Shown here: one piece after another, positions 54,195 to 63,602 of the stretch
Layout: each line of letters opens with the position of its first letter
How positions within the stretch are numbered: position 1 is the stretch's first letter
DNA from: Enoplolaimus lenunculus
Lineage: Eukaryota > Nematoda > Enoplea > Enoplida > Thoracostomopsidae
Assembly (NCBI GenBank): GCA_030248215.1
Contig: JASANG010003984.1
Location: forward strand, 594,403-658,402
Direction of reading: 5' to 3'
DNA: 64,000 bases
Position numbers and translations under genes: made by a program
Notes under the pieces: model-generated
The model's database searches: none
Told to the model about the DNA's origin: nothing
The model's input: the letters and a program-made list of their open reading frames with translations, nothing else

Positions 54195-54330
54195 CTCACA
54201 ATTTCCACGGTAATATCCCAATTTCCCAAAATCCTAATTTCCCGGGTTATATCCCAACTTGCCAAAATAGCAATATCCCAGATAATATCCCGTGTTCCGA
54301 AAACAGTAATATCACTTGCAATATCGCAAT
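54195..54330. repeat. short CCCAAAATCC repeat block
   Basis: AATATCCCA, TTTCCCAAAATCC and CAACTTGCCAAAATAG words repeat every 25-40 bp. The motif is shared with 41613 (complement) and 55195. Confidence 0.65.
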
Positions 54331-54379
54331 TTTCCTTGTGAAATCCAAATGTCCTCGAGAAATCAGAATCGCCTTGGGC

Positions 54380-54530
54380 TGAGTCTTAGGTTCAGAGTTC
54401 GGCTTATACTTCAGTCTCAGTTTTAAGCTTATGCTATTTAGAAGTTAAGGTTTAGACTTAGGTTTAGGCTTAAGCTTGAGCCTAAGCGCATTTGCTAAAG
54501 TTCATAATGTAGGCTTAGGTTCGCGCGTAG
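54380..54530. repeat. degenerate TTAGGC-like run
   Basis: TTAGG, TTCGGC and AAGCTT words in mixed orientation. No TEL1 arms recognised. Confidence 0.5.
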
Positions 54531-55194
54531 GCTTGACCGGTCCATAGGCAGCCGGAGGCAGGGGCTCAGTTCCTCTGTAGCAAAATTGGCACTTTTTATT
54601 CCCCCCACACTTGAGAATCTCGCTGTCATAAAAATATTTGAAATTGCGTTTTAAGAGAGCTATCGACCCCTAACCCCCACACAACGCAATTCATTGAGCA
54701 AAGTTTTTGACTGTTCCTTACAGTTCAATTGTGAGAACGGGGAGGCTTGTGGGGCGGCAGAACCACATCCTGCTTTGGGTTCCTTAAACTTGCGAGGGTT
54801 TCAGGGAGACGGCAGTCCCTTTGAGAATCTAAGTTAAAAAGATGTTTATGTGCGGGGTGCAAGGTTTTGTGTCAGAAACTTGTTCACACTAGGCAGTTTA
54901 CGTATATCTTGAAATTGTATTAAACATTGTTGTCTATCAAATACATTTTTAAACAGCTAAGCCTTAAAAACGATAACATCACACACAAGCAGGGCATTCC
55001 GAACGGGAGCGTATGCAGGATTTTGTATTCGGAGGGTATCACATTTTTTAACTAAAAAAACTCAATATATCATTTAAAATATATGAGCAACGTAAAATAA
55101 AATTACGTTTTAAATTAGCACAATCGGACAATTTCACCCCTCCCGTACTGTTGGTGGTTTCCAAAATATTATTTTCCAAAAGTCGTATTTGCAT
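54531..55194. other. non-coding stretch
   Basis: 54540-54605 resembles the left arm of a GC-arm MITE (GTCCATAGGCAGCCGGAGGC). Nothing else recognised. Confidence 0.35.
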
Positions 55195-55764
55195 GAATAT
55201 ATAATATCCGAATTTCCCAAAATCCCAATTTCCCGGGTAATATCCCAAGTTCCCAAAATACCAATTTCCCAAAATCCTGAACAAAAATGGTAGCGCCGAA
55301 AATCGGAATTTTCCGGCAAAATTCCCATTTCCCAAAATCCCAATTTTCCGGGTAATATTTAAATTTCCGAATATCCCGATTTAACGCGTAATATTCCAAT
55401 TTGTCAAAATCCCGAGTGAAAAAGGTTGCGCCGAAACTCCCAATTTCCCGGCGTCGGCGAAATCTCAATTTTTCATAATCCCAATCTTCCGAATATCCCA
55501 ACTTCCCAAAATCCTACTTTGCGCAAAATCCGAGCGAAAAAGGGTGCGCCGAAAATAGCATTTTGCCGGCTTCGGCAAAATCCTAATTTTCCAAAAACCT
55601 CACAATTTCCCGAGTAATATCTGAATTTCCCAAAATCCCCAGCGAAAACGGTTGCACCAAAAATCGCAATTTCCCGGCATCGGCAAAATTCCATTATCCA
55701 ATATCTCAAAATCTCAATATCTCTGGTATTATCCAAATTTTCCAAAATCCCAATTTTCCAAAAT
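55195..55764. repeat. diverged CCCAAAATCCC repeat region
   Basis: Words AATTTCCCAAAATCCC, GGGTAATATCC and TGCGCCGAAAATCG recur about every 80-90 bp with much divergence. This appears to be the older flank of the 80-bp array that follows. The open frames on both strands are repeat translations. Confidence 0.75.
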
Positions 55765-56095
55765 CCCGTCCGAAAAATGTTGCGCCCGAAACCGCCATTT
55801 CCCGGCACAATCCGAATTTCTCAAAAATCCCAATTTTCCAAAATCCCGTCCGAAAAATGTTGCGCCCGAAACCGCCATTTCCCGGCACAATCCGAATTTC
55901 TCAAAAATCCCAATTTTCCAAAATCCCGTCCGAAAAATGTTGCGCCCGAAACCGCCATTTCCCGGCAGAATCCAAATTTCCCAAAATCCCAATTTTCCAA
56001 AATCCCGTCCGAAAAATGTTGCGCCCGAAACCGCCATTTCTCGGCAGAATCCAAATTTCCCAAAATCCCAATTTTCCGGGCAATATCCGCGGATT
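55765..56095. repeat. 80-bp minisatellite, about 4 copies
   Basis: CCCGTCCGAAAAATGTTGCG starts at 55765, 55845, 55925 and 56004. The units are nearly identical, with changes such as GGCACAATCCG to GGCAGAATCCA. The period of 80 is not a multiple of three, and frames are open in several phases, so this is not protein. Confidence 0.9.
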
Positions 56096-56530
56096 TTGGA
56101 AGTAACATCTTCAGTACACGGGCTCTTGGTCCTATCAATCTATTATTATGCTTTGAACCGCCACTTTTTTAAACGTGAACACTCAAGTAAATATAAAAGC
56201 GAGTATTTTCGATCTGACCACTTTCGTTCGAGTTCAATCTATATTCAGTTGGTTTGTAATCAATTTCTCAGCAGGAAACACAAACAGATTAATTATAATT
56301 TTTCAATGTGTGCCTATCAAGCAGAAGTTAACCATTCCCAAATAGAATCGGGTACATAGCTAAACGGGAACTTTAGGGGACGCAAGCAAATTTAGGTAGG
56401 GGGTCAGTCTATTTTAGAGGAGGAAAAATTGTAATTTACTAATTCTGCATAATATTTCGGCAACGTAACACTACCGTGTTTAGCTCAGTGATTTGCCGAC
56501 CGTAAGGTGTTTGCATCCATACCTACTCTT
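56096..56530. other. no feature seen
   Basis: Non-coding; no recognised repeat or gene. Confidence 0.35.
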
Positions 56531-56776
56531 GTCCGTGTATAGAACAGGGCCAGATCGTTTTCCAGAGGGGCTATAATAGAGTCAATTTAAGCTTTAGACT
56601 AATTTTTTTGCTTAGGCTTAGGCTTAGGCTTAGCAATATGCTTAGCCATACGCTTAGGCTTAGGCTTAGGCTTATGCTTAAAAATAGGCTCATCCATACG
56701 CTTAGGCTTATAGGCTTAGGCTTAGACTTAGGAATATGCTTATACTACAGTTCCGGTCGTGTTCTAGACATGGGCC
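56531..56776 (+). mobile_element. TEL1 MITE with long TTAGGC core
   Basis: GTCCGTGTATAGAACAGGGC at the left and GTGTTCTAGACATGGGCC at the right. The core has four blocks of TTAGGCTTAGGC-type repeats separated by CATACGC and AATATGC words. It is the longest TEL1 core in the window. Confidence 0.85.
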
Positions 56777-57336
56777 CATACTCTTATTTGTTGTTTATCT
56801 CGAAAATTTTTCTTGATCATCGAAAAATTTTCGCAACAAGAACCCTTAAAATTTCCATTAACTTCGGTTCAAAAATTTGTGCAATCACTTGCGCCGAAAC
56901 TAAGAATGTCTCAAACGTGTCGACAGAGGTCGATTTATCACGGTTTTCATGAAATCCCAATACAAAATGGCCATATTTTTAGGTAAACAATTAAAACAAA
57001 TGTAGATCAGAAAAGAAAGCTAGCGAGCGAAGCTTCAGACGCAGTTTTATAACGAATTATTTTCACTTCGACAGCAGAGCAGAAACTGCAGGTTCGAAGA
57101 GGGCAATTTTCAACTTGGATTTCGAACCAGACTCAATAGCGAGACGTTGAAACGGATACATACGTAAAATGTTTGTTCTTGTATTTTTTTCAAGGGTCCT
57201 GCCCAGTGGGAATCAACCTTGGATAGAGTATACTATAAGCAACTTTAGCGCAAACACTGCACGCAAACGCATTATGCGCAGTGTCTAGCAATTAGTAGTG
57301 TGGATACTGAAAACTTCTATGTTGTTGAACGATTTG
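56777..57336. other. no feature seen
   Basis: Non-coding. An AGCTTCAGACGCAGTTTTA word near 57030 resembles the dispersed motif at 92 and 25499. Confidence 0.35.
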
Positions 57337-57477
57337 ACCCATGTCAAGATCAGGGGCAGAACGTTTTTCTGTGGTACTGCAATAGAGTATGTTTAAGCTT
57401 TAGACTAATTTTTTTGTTTGGCTTAGACTTTAGGCTCACGCTAAGGCTTAGGAATATGCTCATTTTTACATTGGCCA
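57337..57477 (+). mobile_element. TEL1 MITE, right end shortened
   Basis: GACCCATGTCAAGATCAGGG at the left, GTACTGCAATAGAGTATG, a short TTAGG core and CATTTTTACATTGGCC. The ACTGTTACGG word is deleted. Confidence 0.7.
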
Positions 57478-57985
57478 AGGATTTTAACATAATTATCTTA
57501 TTAGTGTGTACAATCAAAATTTAAGCTCCGAAATTTTTCACTATCCGGTTCCGGGTTTAAACCCGGTGTTACGTCGGAAACTTAAATTTATTTTGGCGAA
57601 TTTTCCTAATTGTAATTCATTCAATGTGTGTGTGTGTGTCTGAAACAGAAGTTATAATGACGTGGGAACACGCAAAGCGTGGGAACCTCTGTTGTTCCCA
57701 CGCATGTTTTTTGCATTCACATTATACAATGCACTTCAAACTGTCAAACGGCTCCTAATCGTCTGGCTTCTTCATGTACTGTTTGGACTTTGGTCAATTT
57801 CAAAAATAAAAAAAAACATCAAATACCGTTTGAAAAACAATGATTCTTTTAAATTTTGTCGCGTGAAATATGATATTTCTTGTAGCAAATTGACAGTTAA
57901 AACTTTTATGCTTTTAAATTTCACTAAAGATCACGCAATCATACCGACTTTGTTATTTAATTCGTGTCACTTTTATACTCGATAT
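57478..57985. other. no feature seen
   Basis: A short GT run lies near 57625. The 124-codon frame at 57662-58036 has no domain and runs into the next TEL1 element. Confidence 0.4.
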
Positions 57986-58440
57986 GGCTCATGTATAGAA
58001 CAAGGCCGGAACGTTTTCCGGCGGCATTGCAAATAAAGTAAGCTTAACCCCTTCTCACATTGAGTTGCCTATAGGCAACTCAGCGCAGTGTATATCGCAC
58101 CGTGTTTAACAATTGCCACACGTATACATAGTACTAAATCACCACAAGACGTGAGAGCCCCCTCGGGATCGAGTGTCAGGCTCCTATAGCTGAGTGGTGA
58201 TGGTATACGCCTCCCACTCCAGTGACTGCAGTTCGAATCCTAGCATAAAAGTAAGATTTCAGGGGAAATAGAAAATATTCATGTGAGAAAGGGTTAAGCG
58301 TTAGACTAATTTTTTTGCTAGGCTTAATAGGCTTAGGTTTAAGCTTAGGTATAGGCTCATGCTTACGCTTAGGCTTAGACATAGGCTTAGGCTTAGTAAT
58401 ATGCTTATACTACCGTTCCGGCCCTGTTCTATACATCGGC
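57986..58440 (+). mobile_element. TEL1 MITE interrupted by a TTAA MITE
   Basis: The left part (57986-58047) reads GGCTCATGTATAGAACAAGG to AAAGTAAGCTTAA. The right part (from 58294) resumes TTAAGCGTTAGACTAATTTT, then a TTAGGC core, then TACCGTTCCGGCCCTG and TATACATCGGCC. Removing the insert and one TTAA restores the usual family sequence. Confidence 0.85.
58044..58297 (+). mobile_element. TTAA MITE inserted in TEL1
   Basis: TTAACCCCTTCTCACATTGA to ATGTGAGAAAGGGTTAA, 254 bp, with A-box-like TATAGCTGAGTGGTGATGG and B-box-like AGTTCGAATCC. TTAA is duplicated exactly at the insertion point. Confidence 0.9.
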
Positions 58441-58765
58441 CGTCGATATTAACAAAACGTATATTTTACACTCGAATGATTAAGCTGTTATTTCATAGCG
58501 ACCTGTGTTTAGATATTACATTTCCTGGTTTCGTCTTTGAGTATTAGCCGGCGGATAACTATCCGGCACACAGACTTTCGCTATCTTGACTTAAATTATT
58601 TTAAACGGTTTCAAATTTCACGGCATACTCACTGTAAAGGGGAGCAAAGTTTTGTTACCCCCTCAACACCTAAAAGTAGCATCGGTTTAGCTTCAAAACC
58701 GTCGTTCACGGTTTTACACCGGTTTTTGTTCTTGTTACTCTAATGTCAGCGGCGCCGGAAACAAA
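58441..58765. other. no feature seen
   Basis: Non-coding; no recognised repeat or gene. Confidence 0.35.
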
Positions 58766-59037
58766 TTACCCCTTTCTCACATGAATATTTTCTATTTCTC
58801 CTGAGACCTGCTTTTATGCTAGGATTCGAACTCCAGTCACTGGAGTGGGAGGCGTATACCATCACCACTCAGCTATAGGAGCCTTACACTCGAGCCCGAG
58901 GGGTGCTCTCACGTCTTGTGGTGATTTAGCACTATGTATACGTGTTGCAATTGTTAAACACGGTGCGATATATACTATTTAACGTATATACACTGCGCTG
59001 AGTTGCCAGCAGGCAACTCAACGTGAGAAGGGGTTAT
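58766..59037 (-). mobile_element. TTAA MITE, complete, reverse
   Basis: TTACCCCTTTCTCACATGAA at the left and ACGTGAGAAGGGGTTAT at the right. One base differs from TTAA at each end. The tRNA-like segment reads on the minus strand. Confidence 0.85.
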
Positions 59038-59091
59038 AGATAGTAAACTGAAAATTTTTCGCTTAAAAATAGTAAACTGAAAATTTTTCGC
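59038..59091. repeat. 27-bp direct duplication between two TTAA MITEs
   Basis: AATAGTAAACTGAAAATTTT followed by TCGCTTA occurs twice in a row (about 59040 and 59068). It links the two reverse TTAA MITEs. Confidence 0.75.
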
Positions 59092-59345
59092 TTAACCCTT
59101 TCTCACATGAATATTTTCTATTTCCCCTCAGACCTAGTTTTATGCTAGGATTCGAACTCCAGTGACTGGAGTGGGAGGCGTTTACCATCACCACTCAGCT
59201 TTAGCACCTTGACGCTTGAGCCCGAGGGGGATCTCACGTCTTGTGGTGATTTAATACTATGTATACGTATTGCAATTGTTAAACACTGTGCGATATATAC
59301 TATTTAACGTATATACACTGCGCTGAGTTGCCAATAGGCAATCCA
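59092..59345 (-). mobile_element. TTAA MITE, reverse, last bases lost
   Basis: Starts TTAACCCTTTCTCACATGAA. The interior is as in the other copies. It stops at CCAATAGGCAAT without the final CTCAATGTGAGAAGGGG arm. Confidence 0.8.
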
Positions 59346-59359
59346 GTATAATGAAGTAT

Positions 59360-59698
59360 TCACTTTAACTCTACAGTAACGCGAAAGCTTTGTTCGCTTT
59401 TCATCAGCGCACAAAATGAAATCCGTTTGTCATTCACTGGTAAAGTGTCAGCGATACCAGGATAAATGCTCATTATCAGCATTTGGTTAAATTGTTTTTG
59501 CGTCTTTGTGGACTTCGACGTTGCCGGAGTAGACAGGCGTGAGCGCTCCCGCTCAAACTCCATGATGGTGGCCCGCAACTTAGAGGTGGATCCAGAATTG
59601 TTTGATCTGAGGTTCTCAGAGCTTACGCTCGTGTTAAATAGAGATGTGAGGACATCGTTCAAAAACAGTTTCACACAAAAGATTGCAAAATGGTGAAC
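59360..59698 (-). CDS. possible terminal exon, unknown protein (low confidence)
   Basis: On the minus strand an acceptor-like TTTCTAG lies just before 59698. From there 112 codons stay open in phase 0 to a stop at 59360. The peptide starts VHHFAIFCVKLFLND, has a polar middle (MEFERERSRLSTPATSKSTK) and ends SFRVTVELK. The composition is more protein-like than most chance frames here, and it is not built from any repeat I recognise. I know no family for it and found no upstream exon in 59699-60330 that fits the phase. It could equally be chance, or a relic. Confidence 0.28.
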   Translation of the reverse strand, partial: VHHFAIFCVKLFLNDVLTSLFNTSVSSENLRSNNSGSTSKLRATIMEFERERSRLSTPATSKSTKTQKQFNQMLIMSIYPGIADTLPVNDKRISFCALMKSEQSFRVTVELK

Positions 59699-60637
59699 CT
59701 AGAAAGTGAATTTATCTTTAAAATGAATCACACTTCGCACGCAGAAGGTAGAAGAATGTCAAAAACGGCCAATCGAAGTGAGCGAGACGAGAGACAAATT
59801 TCAAATCTTCGGTGGTTTTTGGATTCAACCGGATAAATGCAGTGGTTGCTGGCTTAAAAGTTCAATCAACCGGAAACTTCAAACTGGATATGGCTTTGAA
59901 AGTTACAGTTGCGTTCGCTACGACTTTGAATTTCAGATACGCCTGAGTTACATTCGTTTAATTGACCCTTAGGAGCAGATTATTTATTAAAGAATTTATT
60001 AATTCTTTAAATCAGTAATACTCATCTAATCTGTTTATGTTTCCTTGCACGTTTTTAATTCTGCTGGCAGAAAGCTAAAACATCATTAACACTTTTACAC
60101 ATCAATATCCGTTTTCCGTTTTCGTTATTTTGATCCCAATCCATTTCTTGGTCTGCGATTTTTGCTACCCGCTTACGCCCTGGTTTCGATATTATTAAGC
60201 GATTCTAGATTGGTGCAGGGTTGTGTTGGATGGAACAGATATTCGACAGTATAATATTCTGAGCTCTGGGCAATATCGGTGGGCTGTGTCCTTTCAATCT
60301 GAAGGGGGGGCTAGTGCCTTCCTGCTCCCTCACTTCCGACGCCTATGATCTAAATGCATCGTAATTATAGATTGGATCCTTAATGGTACAGTTATCAAAG
60401 CCTGAGTCCTATCATTAACGTTAATTGTGAAGGCAGTGTAGCACCCATGAAAGTAACACTGGCCATCATTTGGTATGGCAGTTGCCCTGTGAATACCGAG
60501 CAAACCCAACTTTATATTCATTTCTAGGCTGCGCGAAAGCAAAATTATATTTCAAAGCTCAACTGAACAATATTTGCTTTCTGTCCGTGCAATGAACTAC
60601 CTCTATTTAGCTTCTTTAGTCGGTCTAACCAGCAGAC
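59699..60637. other. no feature seen
   Basis: Non-coding as far as I can tell. The plus-strand frame at 59778-59972 has no recognised domain. A GTAACACTGGCCATC word near 60453 recalls TEL2 ends. Confidence 0.35.
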
Positions 60638-60803
60638 AGGCCCATAGCCAGCTCACCTTGCTAGGGGGGCGGAAAATTTTTTCAGGAATCGCATTCATGG
60701 ATTTTCAATGAGTTACAAGAAAGTTTAAAAATTCTCCAAAGGGGGTAGGCCAAAATTTATCCAGAAGGGGCTGAAGCCCCTGCCCCCCTTGGCTACGGGC
60801 CCG
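60638..60803. mobile_element. GC-arm MITE, well preserved
   Basis: AGGCCCATAGCCAGCTCACC at the left and TTGGCTACGGGCCCG at the right are inverted. The interior includes TTTTCAATGAGTTACAAG and a GGGGCTGAAGCCCC palindrome. Confidence 0.75.
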
Positions 60804-61404
60804 CTAAACGAGAGGCTCATAGCCACATAGCCAGTCAGCCGGATTTTAGAGGAGTCCAGGGCTTTTCAGATGGCACCGTGTACGCATTTAGGTATAATTC
60901 ACAACATTGGGCGAAAATATTTACAAGATGTTGGTGCTAAGCCCCTAGTATTTTTCTTGTCTTCGGGTTTCTAGGCATAGGTTGCGGTAGAATATTCTAA
61001 ATCTTACACGTATATTCAAGGTTTTTTTTCTCAGCAAAAATATATTAATAATAAAAGCTAATTGTATGCAAATTGAAAGTTCTCATGCTCTATTCTAAAA
61101 TTTATGTAAATTCTTTAGAGAGTTTGAACCTGATTTGAAAGTTGGGCTCCGGTTTGAGCTGCTGTTTGATTCAAATCAACCGGATAGGTTAAATATTGAT
61201 AACAAATTGTAATATGGTTATCACACTGGCGGATCCAATGGGGCCACCAAAGTAATTACCATTCAACAGGGATAAAAATCAAAATATTTTGTCTTAAGAT
61301 AGTATATTCTAAAATTGTGTTTGGCTTTTCGCTTGCGAGCTTCTTTTGCTATTATATATCGTACGACTCCCGTAGGAACTTTTGAACCGTCACTGGCTTC
61401 TAAA
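60804..61404. other. no feature seen
   Basis: AT-rich non-coding sequence. CACTGGCGGATCCAATGGGG near 61226 is a GGATCC-family end word. Confidence 0.35.
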
Positions 61405-61785
61405 GGTACAACCGGGGGTATGCCTCCGGCTCCTGCTACGGCAGAAAATCGGCCTCCGGTTCCGGTAGATCTTTGGCCAAAGGTTCCGGCAATTCCGGTA
61501 GAAAAATTTTGCATAATTTTGCAAAATTTATGTGATTTAGCGCGTTTCGTTTTACTTTTGTTATAATTTTCAGTAAAGAATTTCCCGAAATTTCGCAGAA
61601 AATTCTCATGAATTTTCCAAAAAACTTCAAACAACGTATCTCCGATATCCGCTAAAATTAAGTGATTAACCCTCTTTTCCATCTAATTTGGCCTCAGCTC
61701 AGGCTTCGGCTTGGGCAAATTTCGTTGACCTCCGACTCAGGCTTTTGTATTTTTCCGCACCTTCCGGCTCCGCCCTGCTGGCTTT
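61405..61785. mobile_element. diverged relative of the 1.25-kb transposon
   Basis: GGTACAACCGGGGGTATGCC at the left and GTTGACCTCCGACTCAGGC with TATTTTTCCGCACC at the right resemble the ends at 47983 and 49230. Internal TTCCGG words are repeated. The 139-codon minus-strand frame (61263-61682) is not supported. Confidence 0.5.
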
Positions 61786-62213
61786 CTCATGAATAGAACT
61801 TGGCGATAAGTTATAGCTGCTTGAATAAAACTTATCAACACTTATGTATTTAATTGTTTGGGCCACATGCAAAGTGGATACACTCGTGCAATATACCAAT
61901 ACCCTTCACAAATATACTGCAGCCTATTTATAAATAGACAGTTCCGTACTTAGCGCTAGAAATAGCCCACAAATGCGAGTCCTCACATCCAAGGAACCCC
62001 TCCAATGTTTAGCTAAGTATTTTTTCGCAACCTTATACAAAGCAATATATTTTTGAAATGGGTAGTAAATAATACATCACTTAGAGCAAAACTGAGGCTT
62101 GGGTTATTCTTGTTGAGGGCAATTCGTATTAACCATCGAAAAGACTTCAACTAGGCAGCCTCTCCTCAGCGCGCCACTGTGAACAGGCGCTTTTGCAAGA
62201 TACTTAAGGTTAC
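61786..62213. other. no feature seen
   Basis: Non-coding; no recognised repeat or gene. Confidence 0.35.
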
Positions 62214-62422
62214 ATGACGTATGTTACTTTTAGGAGCGTAGCAGTAGATGAAGCGTAATCCAAAGCGGAGTAAGCCTAAGCAATTCCAAAATGTGATCCT
62301 AAGCATAAGCCTATTAAGCCTAAGTATAAGCCTAAGCAAGAAAATGTAATCTAGAATCTAAACCTACTCCTTGTACAGACCCATCAAGAACCTGGAACCG
62401 CCTCTCAAAAGCACCATGGGCC
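62214..62422 (-). mobile_element. TEL2 MITE
   Basis: ATGACGTATGTTACTTTTAG at the left, AGCAGTAGATGAAGCG, CCTAAGCATAAGCC-type core, TCTAGAATCTAAACCTACTC and CACCATGGGCC at the right. Confidence 0.7.
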
Positions 62423-62599
62423 ATTATATCAATGACGTTGTACTCTCATGAAATGTAATCGCGGCTCCACCGTTATGTTAGCTGAAATACTACGGTTTGT
62501 TGCCGTTTCTCAAATTTCACATTACAACTTAGTGACCGAAATGCTTATTAGAGGTTTACAAATGTCTAAATCTGCCCTTTTGGTACTGGGACTACGCTG

Positions 62600-62757
62600 A
62601 CGATACGCCTGATTTGAAGCGGGTTACCGACTCGCGAGCGAGAGGCCCTAGGTTCGATTGCAGGCGTGGCCATATCTTCGAAGAAATTAAAGGGAAAATT
62701 GAACTATATTCGAAGTATTTTGGGAAAAGGGTCCGTCCCCACCGTGCAGTTCTGACA
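62600..62757 (+). mobile_element. tRNA-derived SINE-like element, copy 3
   Basis: CCGACTCGCGAGCGAGAGG, GGTTCGATTGCAGG (B-box-like) and CGTGGCC, then the shared body ATATCTTCGAAG, AAGGGTCCGTCCC and CCGTGCAGTTCTGAC. The A-box end is worn. Confidence 0.6.
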
Positions 62758-63439
62758 CGAGGAGAGGACGCCTGTTGCCTTCTCTCTGCGGATGTGCTTC
62801 AATACATTCTGGAGTCGGCTCACTTCTGTTAAAGGGCCCGGGCCTGGCTTGTAGTTGTCCGGCCCACGGATTTTATATAAGGGTTAGCAGCCAAAAATAT
62901 AAAACAAATCATATAAACGCAACGCTATTTGTTGTCTCAATGTCCGAACGAATGATTGTGGTTGAGAGTGGTTCAACGACTATAAAATAACGTTCTAATT
63001 TATACAATAAGGCGACAGGAAATAGGTTTCTTCATAAATTTTTTGAACAAACCCGTTTTAGGCTTAGGCAAGCAGTAACTTAACCTAAATCTGTAGGCAG
63101 CGCACGTCGTGCTCTGATTTATTTTGGCTCGCGAGCCTAAAAAGTTTTTGGCGACGGCCAGGCCTGGCTTAGGCCCCGAGGGTCCAACACTTTGGCCCTT
63201 TCCCGACCAAGTCGGTTCCAACTCTAGTTTAATATCCGATTCAAAAGGTTAACGATCGTTTGCAAAATACGTTTAAATATAATTATACCTGCTTGTAATA
63301 AATCTTCTGGTTAATACACATCAGGTGATAAAGCTGGGACGTTTTTCCCGGAATCCCCTGAACCTGTGTAACTTAATACTTTAGTTGTATGTTCATTACT
63401 AATCAATAAAATTATTTTTGTTCGACTGTTTCATTAGCT
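62758..63439. other. no feature seen
   Basis: GGGCCCGGGCCTGGCTTG near 62836 and GGCCAGGCCTGGCTTAGGCC near 63158 share a GC-rich word. No gene recognised. Confidence 0.35.
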
Positions 63440-63602
63440 GGCCCATATTTCTACGAACATAGGCATGAAACGGTATTTCTGTGGGACTGCAATAGAGTAA
63501 GCTTAAGCTTAACGATTTTTTGCTTAAGCTTAGGTATAAGCTTATTCTCTCGTTTTGATTTAGGCATTGTTTATACTACTGTTATGGCTCTGTTCTATAC
63601 GT
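63440..63602 (+). mobile_element. TEL1 MITE
   Basis: GGCCCATATTTCTACGAACA at the left, GTGGGACTGCAATAGAGTAA, a short TTAGG core, CTACTGTTATGGCTC and TGTTCTATACGTTC at the right. Confidence 0.7.

Noticed and set aside
54120-54382. 80-codon frame rich in Asn, Ile and Pro
   Set aside because: It is a translation of the CCCAAAATCC repeat.
55048-56359. Many open frames on both strands, up to 235 codons
   Set aside because: They translate an 80-bp repeat whose period is not a multiple of three. Frames are open because the unit lacks stops, not because of selection.
61263-61682. 139-codon minus-strand frame
   Set aside because: Its middle is built from repeated TTCCGG words of a worn transposon copy, and no family is recognisable.
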